This document shows, piece after piece, positions 54,223 to 63,807 of a DNA stretch of 64,000 nt (within the stretch, counting starts at the first letter, position 1; every line of letters begins with the position of its first letter). The DNA lies in assembly GCF_011440305.1 (NCBI RefSeq), contig NZ_JAAOIW010000001.1, positions 124,001-188,000 on the forward strand. Reading direction: 5' to 3'. The notes under the pieces are model-generated. The model worked only from the letters and a program-made list of their open reading frames with translations, was not told the origin of the DNA and searched no databases. This DNA is from Paenibacillus agricola (GTDB lineage Bacteria; Bacillota; Bacilli; Paenibacillales; NBRC-103111). The position numbers were made by a program, and so were the translations under genes.

Positions 54223-55059
54223 TTAACGTTTCAGACCGACAACTTCTTGAAGGATTTCATCAGAAGTGGTTATGATACGTGCATTCGATTGAAATCCGCG
54301 TTGTGCGATAATCATTTCTGTAAACTCAGCTGTTAAATCGACATTCGACATTTCTAATTGTCCGGAAACTATTGCCCCTGTTCCTCGTGCAGCATCATTA
54401 GCAGTCCCAATTAATCCAGCGTCAGTTATACCCCCAATATTCGAATTTGGAGACTGACGGTACATATTGCCTCCAACTTTTTCTAAACCAGCAGGGTTAG
54501 GTACTTTTACAACACCTATGAATACACCAGAGTTGTTAGTAGCCCCAGTATCATCTACGGTTACAAGCTCACCTGAGCTCGAAATGGAGAAGGCTGTTAT
54601 AACTCCGATATTGTCTAAATCGATGATTTCTCCTCCACTATCAGTAACAAACATTCCATCAGAAGTAACTAACTGATTATTAGCATCAATCGTAAAGTTA
54701 CCAGCACGAGTCAGGTATGGATCCACTTGATCCACATTTGATTTAATTGCAAAAAATCCATCACCATCTATACGCAGGTCTGTAACAACATTAGTTGTCA
54801 TTGCACTACCTGGTGTGTGAATGGTGTCAATAGCACTAATCGAAACACCTAAACCGATTTGCTTGGCGTTAACACCGCCTTGTGTTCCATCCACGGATGG
54901 GGAAACTCCAGCTACTGTTTGGCTTAAAATATCTTTAAACATAACACGTCCACCCTTAAATCCGACCGTGTTTACATTAGCAATATTGTTACCGATGACG
55001 TCCAATTTAGTTTGGAAGCCTCTCATACCTGATACTCCTGAATATAATGATCTTAACAT
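54223..55059 (-). CDS. flgE: Flagellar hook protein (FlgE/FlgG family)
   Basis: Hook-basal-body family protein with the conserved N-terminal LYSGVSGMRGFQTKLDVIGN followed by NIANVNTVGFK, and a C-terminal heptad zone (SNVDLTAEFTEMIIAQRGFQ). The start ATG 55059 (278 aa) is nine bases after AGGAGG; the longer frame from 55077 lacks a site. In B. subtilis the gene at this place encodes the hook protein of 264 aa, formerly called FlgG. I assign hook by position, though a rod-type FlgG cannot be excluded from sequence alone. Confidence 0.9.
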   Translation of the reverse strand: MLRSLYSGVSGMRGFQTKLDVIGNNIANVNTVGFKGGRVMFKDILSQTVAGVSPSVDGTQGGVNAKQIGLGVSISAIDTIHTPGSAMTTNVVTDLRIDGDGFFAIKSNVDQVDPYLTRAGNFTIDANNQLVTSDGMFVTDSGGEIIDLDNIGVITAFSISSSGELVTVDDTGATNNSGVFIGVVKVPNPAGLEKVGGNMYRQSPNSNIGGITDAGLIGTANDAARGTGAIVSGQLEMSNVDLTAEFTEMIIAQRGFQSNARIITTSDEILQEVVGLKR

Positions 55060-55148
55060 TGATAATTGCCTCCTCATGGCTAGTTGCTTAGGTGTTGGTT
55101 GCTTCAGTCATTCCACAACCATGGGCTTCCTTATCGGTCCGGCCCTTA

Positions 55149-55526
55149 CTATGTGATGATAACCGCACTATCGATCTTGGTAAACAAGTTGTTTTTCATT
55201 GATGCTTCGTCCATAGCCGTGACTACAGTTCGATTCTTAATGTTCACTATTAATGCGGTATCGTTTATTAACATCAATGAATCCTTTGCACCTTTAGAGG
55301 CTGCATGATCAATGGCTGCATGAATTTTGGCTAGTTGCTCCGGCTGAAATTCAATTCCTCTTTGTTGTAATCTTTGCTCAGCATGGTGGCTGAAATGTAC
55401 CATTTGAGATTGCAATACTTCTTGAAAGGAGCTTTCATTATTCTTTGGCAATAGCTCCGTTCTTTTTGTATGTGGATGGCGAATACTTCCGGTGTATAAC
55501 TGTCCGACAGATATCAATTCGCTCAT
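55149..55526 (-). CDS. Flagellar operon protein of the TIGR02530 type
   Basis: 125 residues. Central HAEQRLQQRGIEFQPEQLAK and the C-terminal DSLMLINDTALIVNIKNRTV match the small conserved protein found between flgD and the hook gene in Firmicute flagellar operons. No transmembrane segment. It overlaps flgD by 4 bases. Its role is not firmly known; association with hook assembly is inferred from position. Confidence 0.85.
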   Translation of the reverse strand: MSELISVGQLYTGSIRHPHTKRTELLPKNNESSFQEVLQSQMVHFSHHAEQRLQQRGIEFQPEQLAKIHAAIDHAASKGAKDSLMLINDTALIVNIKNRTVVTAMDEASMKNNLFTKIDSAVIIT

Positions 55527-55978
55527 TTCTCTGTTGCCTCCGGATTTGAGACTTTCGAAATGGAATCCAGACTAAATTGCTCTCCTTTAACCAATGCATA
55601 TTGAGCACCATCTTTTACAATAATGGCTTCAACTACACCTGTTCCCACCTTAGACTCGCCCTTTTCATTAACTGATGTCCAAGTAACCTCTTTGCCAATC
55701 AGCGATGACGATTGCCCTATGGACTGCCTCATAAGCTTTAATTCTGCATTCATGTTCGTTAATTGCTCCACCGAAGTAAATTGAGCCATTTGTGCAATAA
55801 ATTCCTTATCTTTCAATGGATCTGTTGGATCTTGATGTTTTAATTGTGTCATTAAGATTTTCAAAAACTCATCTTTTCCTAATTGCCCTTTAGTTGCACT
55901 ATCTTTTCCTGCATTAGTAACATTGCTTTTAGCATAATAAGGGTAAACATTTTTGGTGCTGATAGGTGAATCTGCCAT
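55523..55978 (-). CDS. flgD: Flagellar hook capping protein FlgD
   Basis: FlgD caps the growing hook. 151 residues, mainly the N-terminal FlgD domain (LGKDEFLKILMTQLKHQDPT followed by DPLKDKEFIAQMAQFTSVEQL) plus a short beta domain. Small compared with E. coli FlgD, as usual in Bacilli. ATG at 55978. Confidence 0.94.
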   Translation of the reverse strand: MADSPISTKNVYPYYAKSNVTNAGKDSATKGQLGKDEFLKILMTQLKHQDPTDPLKDKEFIAQMAQFTSVEQLTNMNAELKLMRQSIGQSSSLIGKEVTWTSVNEKGESKVGTGVVEAIIVKDGAQYALVKGEQFSLDSISKVSNPEATEK

Positions 55979-56007
55979 GTTATCACCTCCTGATATAGTT
56001 GTTAGAA

Positions 56008-57582
56008 TTAAGCTGTTGTGTCAATTGAGGTTTTGCCCAATCCTTTAGGGGCATCCACCGATTGGACTATTTCTTGATTAACCTGATCATCCAAGGAAAG
56101 AACTTTGTCGATATCATTTCCTTTTTGCTGCTTGTTGGATTGTTGCGACTGTTGCTGGCGCTGCTCTTGGAACATACCTGATTGAAAAGCTTGATTCTGT
56201 GAAACTTCCATTCGCTCAACCTGAATGCCTTGGTTTTGTAATGTAATTTTTAATTGAGATAATTGGCTTTCTAACATTTCCCTGCCCATTGGACTATCCG
56301 CCATAAATTGTGCGACCAATTGACCGTTGTGCATCGTCAGTCTTACATCAACCTGTCCCAAGTTTTGCGGAAATAAGGAAAGCTTAGCTTCCGTAAAACC
56401 GTCTGCTTTGGTTTCCAATGTAAATGATTTAATGACGAATTGTGTCATATCTTCAACGAAATTTGGAGCCTGCATCATTATTACGGGTGCTTTTTGCATA
56501 GGTTGTGAAGATTGAACCTGCTTTAGAAATTCATGCATCGGTATGGCTTGCCCTTCATCTGACGAATCCTTTGGCATTTCTTGCAGCGGTTCGAATAAAG
56601 GGCGATCAGTATCCCCAGTATCCACCGTTAATTTAGCCTGCACAAAATTTGCGGCTAAGTACTCTAGCCTAGCATTCGCTGTCGCTACTACTTGAAAAGA
56701 TGCATCATCATTCATACCCTTGGAAGCCGCTGGACGGTTGCTCATAGGAGTCACGATACTTGCCACTCTGGAGACAGATTTGTCAGCAATAAGCGGTGAA
56801 ACGAGCTCTGCACTAATTATTGGATCTGCTGTAACTTTCGTTGAATCTTGAACAACAGTTGCTATTAGCTGCTGCATTTGATCCACCATAACTTGCATGG
56901 CTTTATGTGCTTGTGGTAATACAATCTTGGTATCATCCGCTTTTAAAAGCTGTTTAAACGTGTCCAATAGCTTAAAAGCATCTGTCTTCGTTATAAGTTC
57001 CTTAGCATCTTCTAATCCATGCTCCGTAGCTGCACCATTATTTGTTGTGGATTGGATGGGTACGAACAGGAGTGGATTAAGCTGCACATCGCCAGTTGAA
57101 GCACTATCGGTTAGCAATAATTGTGCGGTTAGCTCTTCATCAGTCGTAATCACTTCTGGAGTTGGAGCATGTACCATTAACATGGTTTGAATCCCTGCCA
57201 GCCATGTCTGCACATTCGGATTGTCCAAAATATCTTCGGCTTCTTCCGTGTCTGTATTTAGCATATTAATTAACAGATCTAATTGCTTGATTGAGTCCTC
57301 ATTGCTTTGCCCTTCAGATGCTGCGGAATCCATTTTCAAGGTAGTCAACAATTGCACCAATATGTTGTTTAAGCCAGACAGCCCGGCTTGTGAATTCACT
57401 GGAGCTACAGCTGCTGGTGCCATAGTGATTAAACCATTTAATGTAGCTGAAAAGTCTGCTTCTGGTGAAGCCGTCATAGATGTAGAACTTGATGTAGACG
57501 CTGCACCATTGGCAACAGCTGCATTTAAATTGGAGCCATTTGTTGTATTCGTGGGCATTGTAATTTGAGCTTGAATCTCCAT
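56008..57582 (-). CDS. fliK: Flagellar hook-length control protein FliK
   Basis: FliK measures hook length and switches export specificity. The start ATG 57582 (MEIQAQITMPTN, 524 aa) has GGAGGTG upstream. A long, Asn/Ser/Thr-rich variable N-terminal ruler is followed by the C-terminal FliK domain (EAKLSLFPQNLGQVDVRLTM, VAQFMADSPMGREMLESQL) and a Gln-rich tail. Confidence 0.94.
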   Translation of the reverse strand: MEIQAQITMPTNTTNGSNLNAAVANGAASTSSSTSMTASPEADFSATLNGLITMAPAAVAPVNSQAGLSGLNNILVQLLTTLKMDSAASEGQSNEDSIKQLDLLINMLNTDTEEAEDILDNPNVQTWLAGIQTMLMVHAPTPEVITTDEELTAQLLLTDSASTGDVQLNPLLFVPIQSTTNNGAATEHGLEDAKELITKTDAFKLLDTFKQLLKADDTKIVLPQAHKAMQVMVDQMQQLIATVVQDSTKVTADPIISAELVSPLIADKSVSRVASIVTPMSNRPAASKGMNDDASFQVVATANARLEYLAANFVQAKLTVDTGDTDRPLFEPLQEMPKDSSDEGQAIPMHEFLKQVQSSQPMQKAPVIMMQAPNFVEDMTQFVIKSFTLETKADGFTEAKLSLFPQNLGQVDVRLTMHNGQLVAQFMADSPMGREMLESQLSQLKITLQNQGIQVERMEVSQNQAFQSGMFQEQRQQQSQQSNKQQKGNDIDKVLSLDDQVNQEIVQSVDAPKGLGKTSIDTTA

Positions 57583-57606
57583 ATTTTTTTCACCTCCCTT
57601 CAAATG

Positions 57607-58533
57607 TTATTGTACTAAACGAGTCGAGATAAGCGCTGCGGTTTCTTTAGATTGTTCAGATATAGCCGTAATAATCTTCGACCTCCCTGCACTTTCCATT
57701 GAACTCAGTATTGAAATTACTTTATCCGGATTTGAGTTTTGCATCTCCATCAGTACAATCGCTGCACTCTTAGGTGTCATGCTCGAAAAGGTTGCACCTA
57801 AATCATCCTTTGTCAGCTTTGTAGTGTCCTTAGTTTCCGGTGTAGCTGTTAGTTTTAAACGTTGCTGAAGTGCGGCGATTTGTTGGTCCTTCGCAGTGGT
57901 TTGGTCCTTCAATAAAATTGAAGCTTCCGCTGCTATTTTGGCATCCATTTTCTCTAAAACCCTTACTCGATCATCCGTCTTCATAGCATTCAGAACAAGT
58001 ACCATTTCGGCTATAGTCAAATTTTCCATAATAGGTGCTGATTTAGAGGGAGACATTTTAGCATACATAGTTGCAAGCTGCTGAATCTGCGCCGCATATT
58101 CGGTATCTGTCAGCGTCTTCGATTTAATTTGTTCTTCCAATAAGCTGTTTTTGGATTGAAGCTCTTTGATCGTTTGATCTCGCTGTTGGACCGTTAAATC
58201 AATCTTCTTCAAGTCATCTTCCTTTTGCTCCAGCTTTGTGTTTAAGGCTTGTAGGTTTGCTTCTGCTGTTGGTGCTTCTGCCGCTTGGTCAGTTTGTCCC
58301 TTTTTAACAGCGGTTTTTATATCTGTTGCCTTAACCTTAGGTTCAGGGACAATACTGCTGATCACTGGTATCGTCTTAGCCGTTCGAAGCACGTTGTTCA
58401 TGACGTCATAATCGAAAATGGTAAGTAATACGCCAAGCAGAACAGCAGTAAACACGAACGGTATCAGAAACCAAATGAGAAACCGTTCCATTCCCCCATA
58501 TGAGGAGCTACCTTCCGCATCAACATCTGCCAT
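57607..58533 (-). CDS. ylxF: MotE/YlxF-like flagellar protein
   Basis: 308 residues from ATG 58533 (MADVDAEG), eight bases after GGAGG. One transmembrane segment (about 20-43), a coiled coil (about 98-145), and two MgtE_N-like helical repeats (about 158-200 and 245-292, each with an M(S/T)P..(A/S)A.I...M pattern). It matches the MotE/YlxF chaperone family, at the same position between fliJ and fliK as B. subtilis ylxF. Presumed to support stator or basal-body assembly. Confidence 0.88.
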   Translation of the reverse strand: MADVDAEGSSSYGGMERFLIWFLIPFVFTAVLLGVLLTIFDYDVMNNVLRTAKTIPVISSIVPEPKVKATDIKTAVKKGQTDQAAEAPTAEANLQALNTKLEQKEDDLKKIDLTVQQRDQTIKELQSKNSLLEEQIKSKTLTDTEYAAQIQQLATMYAKMSPSKSAPIMENLTIAEMVLVLNAMKTDDRVRVLEKMDAKIAAEASILLKDQTTAKDQQIAALQQRLKLTATPETKDTTKLTKDDLGATFSSMTPKSAAIVLMEMQNSNPDKVISILSSMESAGRSKIITAISEQSKETAALISTRLVQ

Positions 58534-58557
58534 CTTCATCGCCTCCATCATCTTCTG

Positions 58558-59001
58558 TTATGACAATCTCCTAAATCGGTTCGTCGCCATTTCATCTAGT
58601 TGTTCTTGTTCTTTTTTCAGCACAACAGCGGTAAAGCTTTGGTGTGCTTTATCTTTCGCTTTGGTCCATATCTTTTCCTCAAGCACTTTACCTGTTAACA
58701 CATCTTGCTTCTTAACCATTACTCCTCTAGCATGCTGTAAGTCCTTGTTTTTGAGAACGATTCTATGGTCGACATGATCGACAAATTGCTGCAGCAGCAT
58801 GATCTCAGAAATCGTTGTTCTTCCAGCAGAAATTGTGCTCAGCTGCTCTTGAAGACCATCCTTCTCGGAATGAAGCATGGTCATTGAGGATTCTTCCTCA
58901 CGCACTTTGCCAATTGCTTCTGACAGCATCCATTCAGCTTGCGTCTTCTCGTTTGCTTTTAGATCGACGATTTTTTGAAAAGCGTATTTAAAGCGTTTCA
59001 T
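58558..59001 (-). CDS. fliJ: Flagellar export chaperone FliJ
   Basis: FliJ connects the FliI ATPase to FlhA. 147 residues, almost entirely alpha-helical coiled coil, starting MKRFKYAFQKIVDLKANEKT as is typical. Follows fliI by 4 bases. Confidence 0.93.
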   Translation of the reverse strand: MKRFKYAFQKIVDLKANEKTQAEWMLSEAIGKVREEESSMTMLHSEKDGLQEQLSTISAGRTTISEIMLLQQFVDHVDHRIVLKNKDLQHARGVMVKKQDVLTGKVLEEKIWTKAKDKAHQSFTAVVLKKEQEQLDEMATNRFRRLS

Positions 59002-59005
59002 GTCA

Positions 59006-60328
59006 TCATCCTTTGTAGAATTGTTGGATTAAACTCTCTTGAGCTTCACCAAAAGTTAGCTTTTCATCCACTTTTTGCTTAGTGAAATCCCAAATCGATT
59101 GAATATGCTGCAAAGAAAGATCAATATCTGCATTTGAGCCTTTTTGGTACGCCCCTATATTGATTAAATCTTCCGAATCCTTATAAATAGACATGAGCCT
59201 CTTTAAGTTTTCAGCGGCAGACATGTGCTCTCGAGATACAATTTCTTTCATAACACGGCTGACACTAGATAAGACATCAATAGCCGGGTAATGACCCCGG
59301 TTTGCAATGGAACGATCCAAGACAATATGGCCATCCAAAATACCACGTACTGCATCCGCTATCGGCTCATTCATGTCATCACCATCGACTAGAACCGTAT
59401 AGAACGCAGTTATGGAGCCTTTAGGACCCGTACCTGAACGTTCTAGCAGCTTGGGTAGCATAGCGAATACAGAAGGCGTATAACCACGTGTTGCAGGCGG
59501 TTCTCCAACAGCTAGTCCAACTTCACGCTGTGCCATAGCAAACCGCGTTACAGAATCCATCATCATCATCACATTAAGCCCACGATCCCTGAAATATTCA
59601 GCAATACTGGTGGCAATTAACGCCCCTTTGATCCGAATTAACGCAGGTTTGTCCGACGTAGCAACGATAACGACAGAACGAGCAAGACCTTCTGCTCCTA
59701 GATCACGTTCAATGAAATCCAAAACCTCACGGCCCCGCTCCCCAATAAGCGCAATCACATTTACATCTGCCGCGGTATTCCTGGCAATCATACCCATCAA
59801 TGTACTTTTACCTACTCCTGAGCCTGCAAAAATACCAACACGTTGTCCTTTACCTATGGTTAACAACCCATCAATACACCTTACACCCACACTAATGGGA
59901 TCCAATACCCTTGGTCTTTTTAAAGGATTGCCAGGTATGTTATTTGTCGAATAATGCGTCATTCTGGACGGCAGAAAACTACCATCCAGCGGTTGGCCTA
60001 GTCCATCCAATACTTTTCCAAGCAATTCATGACCAACCTGCACGGTTAATGGCTTACCTGTGCCTACAACATCGCAACCTGGACCTATTGAAGTTAACTC
60101 ACCAAGCGGCATTAACAATACCCGATTATTCTTAAAGCCAACAACCTCCGCTTTCAATGGTACATTGGATTTAAAGGGGTATATGTAACATACATCACCA
60201 ATACTTGCATCAGGGCCTTCCGACTCTACAGTTAATCCTATAACTTGTGTAACTTTTCCATTGACGCGTATCGGATCCAGTTGCCTCAAAAGCTCAAGAT
60301 ACTTGGAAGCCATCGGTATCGGATTCAT
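59006..60328 (-). CDS. fliI: Flagellum-specific ATPase FliI
   Basis: FliI powers or assists flagellar export. 440 residues, F1-beta-like. Walker A GSGVGKST 169-176; LIGERGREV; Walker B region NVMMMMDSVTRFA. ATG at 60328, directly after the fliH stop, with GAGGTGAGGG seven bases upstream. Confidence 0.97.
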   Translation of the reverse strand: MNPIPMASKYLELLRQLDPIRVNGKVTQVIGLTVESEGPDASIGDVCYIYPFKSNVPLKAEVVGFKNNRVLLMPLGELTSIGPGCDVVGTGKPLTVQVGHELLGKVLDGLGQPLDGSFLPSRMTHYSTNNIPGNPLKRPRVLDPISVGVRCIDGLLTIGKGQRVGIFAGSGVGKSTLMGMIARNTAADVNVIALIGERGREVLDFIERDLGAEGLARSVVIVATSDKPALIRIKGALIATSIAEYFRDRGLNVMMMMDSVTRFAMAQREVGLAVGEPPATRGYTPSVFAMLPKLLERSGTGPKGSITAFYTVLVDGDDMNEPIADAVRGILDGHIVLDRSIANRGHYPAIDVLSSVSRVMKEIVSREHMSAAENLKRLMSIYKDSEDLINIGAYQKGSNADIDLSLQHIQSIWDFTKQKVDEKLTFGEAQESLIQQFYKG

Positions 60329-61150
60329 CTAGGTTCCCTCACCTCTAACTGCAAGATGCTGTAAGGCATTCTTGATTTCTTTTAATTGCGTATCGATTCT
60401 AGCATCAATACTGCCAAATGTAGACCTGACTACGCAGCCATGGTCGTGTACAGAAGGATCTGGAATAATTTGTAGCTCCGCTTGTGAATCGATATGGAGT
60501 AAAAGCTCCTCACGTGCGTCTTGGATATAAGCGAACTGGGAAGGTGCAACGCACAAAGTAATAATACCTTGCTCTCTTCTTCGAGCCAACACTGTTCCAA
60601 TCAATTCAATAACCCAATCTGATTCTAGTGTAAGCTGCTTTGAGACAATTTTTTCAGCGATAGCACAGCTCATCTCAATAAGAAACGGCTCCGATTCCTG
60701 TATAATTTGCTGTTTAAGCAAATAGGATTGTTCTAATATTTGTGACGATTCCTGCAGCATATCATTGTATTGATTACGAAGATCCGATTCCGCCTGTTGG
60801 GCGCCTTCAACGTAGCCTTGTTGGAAGCCCTCTTCCTTTAACTGGATCTGGAGCTCACTATCCGATTGTCGCCGCTCGTTCCACCACAGCTCAATTTCCG
60901 CTTGTGTTTGCTGCCTGATCGCTGCCGCTTCATCCATAGCCGCTCTAACCTGTTCTTCAGCAAAGGCTTCGGCGTCTTGAAGGATTTGCTCTTTGATTTG
61001 GGAGGCACTAGCCAACTCCTCGAGCTCCTCTTCGGATAACCCTTCATTATCATCAACCGATTCATCAATAGCCTTTGGTTGCGATGCAACTTCGACAATT
61101 TTCTTGTCATCTATCGTTACATACTGCGTGTACTTGATGACATTAGACAA
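60329..61150 (-). CDS. fliH: Flagellar assembly protein FliH
   Basis: FliH regulates FliI. I start at TTG 61150 (MSNVIKYTQYV, 273 aa): GGAGGAG lies nine bases upstream, whereas the upstream ATG at 61159 touches the site. Long acidic and coiled-coil N-terminal part, then the FliH/ATPase-stator domain (VIELIGTVLARRREQGIITL). It overlaps fliG by 8 bases. Confidence 0.9.
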   Translation of the reverse strand: MSNVIKYTQYVTIDDKKIVEVASQPKAIDESVDDNEGLSEEELEELASASQIKEQILQDAEAFAEEQVRAAMDEAAAIRQQTQAEIELWWNERRQSDSELQIQLKEEGFQQGYVEGAQQAESDLRNQYNDMLQESSQILEQSYLLKQQIIQESEPFLIEMSCAIAEKIVSKQLTLESDWVIELIGTVLARRREQGIITLCVAPSQFAYIQDAREELLLHIDSQAELQIIPDPSVHDHGCVVRSTFGSIDARIDTQLKEIKNALQHLAVRGEGT

Positions 61151-62159
61151 TAATATCATCTCCTCCGCCACGCGCAATGATAATTTCTCCTGATTCCTCT
61201 AGACGACGAATCGTTGCCACAATTCTCGTCTGTGCTTCTTCGACATCACGTAAACGGACAGGTCCCATAAATTCCATTTCTTCTCTGAACGTTTCTGCCA
61301 TCCGTTTGGACATGTTTTTGAAAATGGCTTCCCGTACCTCTTCACTGGCTACTTTAAGAGCCAACTGGAGATCAGCATTCTCAATATCACGAATAATACG
61401 TTGAATCGAACGGTTATCCACATTTACTATGTCTTCAAACACGAACATTCTCTTCTTAATTTCTTCTGCAAGCTCTGGATCTTGAATCTCTAGGGAGTCA
61501 AGAATAGTTCGCTCAGTGCCTCGATCAACACCATTGAGGATTTGTACAATGGCTGCAATGCCACCCGCGTTGGTATAATCCTGTGTGACAGTTGCTGACA
61601 GCTTCTGCTCCAATACGCGCTCTACCTGGCTAATAACCTCTGGTGAGGTGCTATCCATCAAAGCAATACGTTTAGCCACATCCGCCTGCTTTTCTTGAGG
61701 CAAGGAGGATAAGATGATAGAAGACTGCTCCGGCTGGAGATAGGCTAATACCAAGGCAATCGTCTGTGAATTCTCATTCTGTATAAAGTTTAGAATTTGG
61801 GCAGGATCTGCCTTTCGGGCAAAGTCAAACGGTCTTACCTGTAAAGTTGCGGTCAAACGATTGATAATATCTAACGCCTTCTGGGATCCTAGAGCTTTTT
61901 CCAATATTTCTTTGGCGTAGGATATACCACCTTGAGAAATAAACTCTTGAGCTAGGCAGATTTGATGGAATTCGGATAAAATCGATTCCTTTTCCGAGTT
62001 ATCCACCTTTCTAACATTAGCAATTTCCAATGTTAGCTGCTCGATCTCCTCATCACGAAGATGCTTGAATATCTGAGCGGATACCTCTGGACCCAAACTT
62101 ATCAACAGAATGGCTGCTTTTTGACGACCTGATAATCCTTGTTGCTGAACCTTTGCCAA
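61143..62159 (-). CDS. fliG: Flagellar motor switch protein FliG
   Basis: FliG couples stator force to rotor rotation. 338 residues with the three-domain layout, the PEQ motif in AYLQPEQSSIILSSLP, and charged torque residues in the C-terminal EEVREAIFKNMSKRMAETF. The start is TTG 62159, with GGAGG eight bases upstream. Confidence 0.97.
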   Translation of the reverse strand: MAKVQQQGLSGRQKAAILLISLGPEVSAQIFKHLRDEEIEQLTLEIANVRKVDNSEKESILSEFHQICLAQEFISQGGISYAKEILEKALGSQKALDIINRLTATLQVRPFDFARKADPAQILNFIQNENSQTIALVLAYLQPEQSSIILSSLPQEKQADVAKRIALMDSTSPEVISQVERVLEQKLSATVTQDYTNAGGIAAIVQILNGVDRGTERTILDSLEIQDPELAEEIKKRMFVFEDIVNVDNRSIQRIIRDIENADLQLALKVASEEVREAIFKNMSKRMAETFREEMEFMGPVRLRDVEEAQTRIVATIRRLEESGEIIIARGGGDDIIV

Positions 62160-62171
62160 AAAGCATACCTC

Positions 62172-63761
62172 CTATTCGTCTACTAACCAAGTCCGAAGCA
62201 AATTAACAAATTCCTCTGGTTTTCTTTTGGCCAAAGTTTCGAGCTGCTTTCTGACCTGGTTATCATTAGTAACATTATCGATATCAATAGTAGGAAATTC
62301 TACCTTTGCTGGCTCTATAGCAAGCTCTTCCTCTGCTTCACGCTTCAATCTCCGACGTCTCATTAACAAATATCCGCCCAACACAAGCAATGCTAATGCA
62401 AGTCCGCCCAATCCGCCATACAATAACATGGCATTGGAGCTAACTGATTCGGCCCCCGGTCTCGCGAAGGTATGTGCAAATACCGTGACCTTCTTGTTTA
62501 AATCTTCATCTGTGATCACTTGTTTATTATCAGCAAGTGCTGCTCTTACTACGTTCACCAAGATTCGTTGAACCGCATCTTTTGTTTCTTGAGTTAAAGA
62601 ATTGGGATCTTCAGGATTGGGTGGTTCAACTCCGACATTTATGGTTAAATCTTTTACAACATAAGGTGTAGCAACAATATCGTTTGAAATTCGGTTAACC
62701 TCATAGTTAACGGTTTTTTGAATCTCCTCGGAATTGGACGTACCACCATTATTACTTCCAGGATAACCTGGAACATCGGTTTGTCCCGTGCCTGGGACTC
62801 CACCAGTACCCGCACTACCATCACTATTGTAGCTTTTTTGAATTTCATTAACGGATATTTCAAGACCTTTTTGATCAACCTCATTCGGCGCAGTAACCAA
62901 CTGCTGCTTAGTACTGGTTTGATCAAAATTCATTGTCGAGAAAACTTGGACGATAACCTTGTCTTTACCAAGAAGTGTTGCTAACATTTGCTGCACATTT
63001 TTTTGTACATCATTTTTAAATTGGTTATTAATGTCAAAGTTTTGCGTAGCGACGTTGGCATTCGTAACTTTGCCTTTACCTTTGGAAAATTCCAGTAGCT
63101 CCCCGTTTTGATCAGATATCGTAATGTTTTCAACTGGCAAGCCCTTAACGCTGTGAGATACCAAATTGTACATGGTATCTACTTTGGCTTGATCCAAGCT
63201 ATAGCCCTGTTTAACATTGACTACAACGGAGGCCGATGCCATTTCCTTCTCTGTTCCTTTGGGTAAAAATACGGTTTCCTCAGGCAAACTAATTAGCACT
63301 TTGGAACTACTCACCGCCGTATTGGAATTAATCAGCTGCTGTAGCTCACCCTGGACCGCATTAATATATTTCACATTAAATTCTTTATCAGTGGTTCCAA
63401 ACGTACTATTCTGGTTAAAAACCCCATAGCCAATATTACCCGTTTTATTGATGCCTTGGGATTCAACTGCTAATTTAACATTGGCCACCTCACTCCTGGG
63501 TACACCAATACTTTTACCGTCCTCACTTAGCTGGTAAGGAATGTTAGCTTCATCTAAATAGGTTTTTATTGCAGCAGCATCAGTGGGCTGTAAATCTGTG
63601 TAAGCCAAAGCGTATTCCGTTTTCGAAAAGTTGTAGCTAATTATTCCTATTGTTAATAGCACTAGAACAACTGTCGCTACAAAAGTAATCTTCTGAGTCT
63701 TACTAAATTGATTCCAGTATTGGGTGATCTTATTCCAAAACTGGGTTAGATTTTCATTCAC
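62172..63761 (-). CDS. fliF: Flagellar MS-ring protein FliF
   Basis: FliF forms the MS ring on which the motor is built. 529 residues: a transmembrane segment (about 22-46), ring-building motifs (about 48-220 and 225-440), a Gly/Ser/Pro-rich insertion (about 312-345), a second transmembrane segment (about 445-467) and a C-terminal FliG-binding tail. GTG start at 63761 with GGGGTGG upstream. Confidence 0.96.
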   Translation of the reverse strand: MNENLTQFWNKITQYWNQFSKTQKITFVATVVLVLLTIGIISYNFSKTEYALAYTDLQPTDAAAIKTYLDEANIPYQLSEDGKSIGVPRSEVANVKLAVESQGINKTGNIGYGVFNQNSTFGTTDKEFNVKYINAVQGELQQLINSNTAVSSSKVLISLPEETVFLPKGTEKEMASASVVVNVKQGYSLDQAKVDTMYNLVSHSVKGLPVENITISDQNGELLEFSKGKGKVTNANVATQNFDINNQFKNDVQKNVQQMLATLLGKDKVIVQVFSTMNFDQTSTKQQLVTAPNEVDQKGLEISVNEIQKSYNSDGSAGTGGVPGTGQTDVPGYPGSNNGGTSNSEEIQKTVNYEVNRISNDIVATPYVVKDLTINVGVEPPNPEDPNSLTQETKDAVQRILVNVVRAALADNKQVITDEDLNKKVTVFAHTFARPGAESVSSNAMLLYGGLGGLALALLVLGGYLLMRRRRLKREAEEELAIEPAKVEFPTIDIDNVTNDNQVRKQLETLAKRKPEEFVNLLRTWLVDE

Positions 63762-63807
63762 TCTTCCACCCCATCTAAAGACTGCCGCTAAGATTCAAAC
63801 TGCTAAT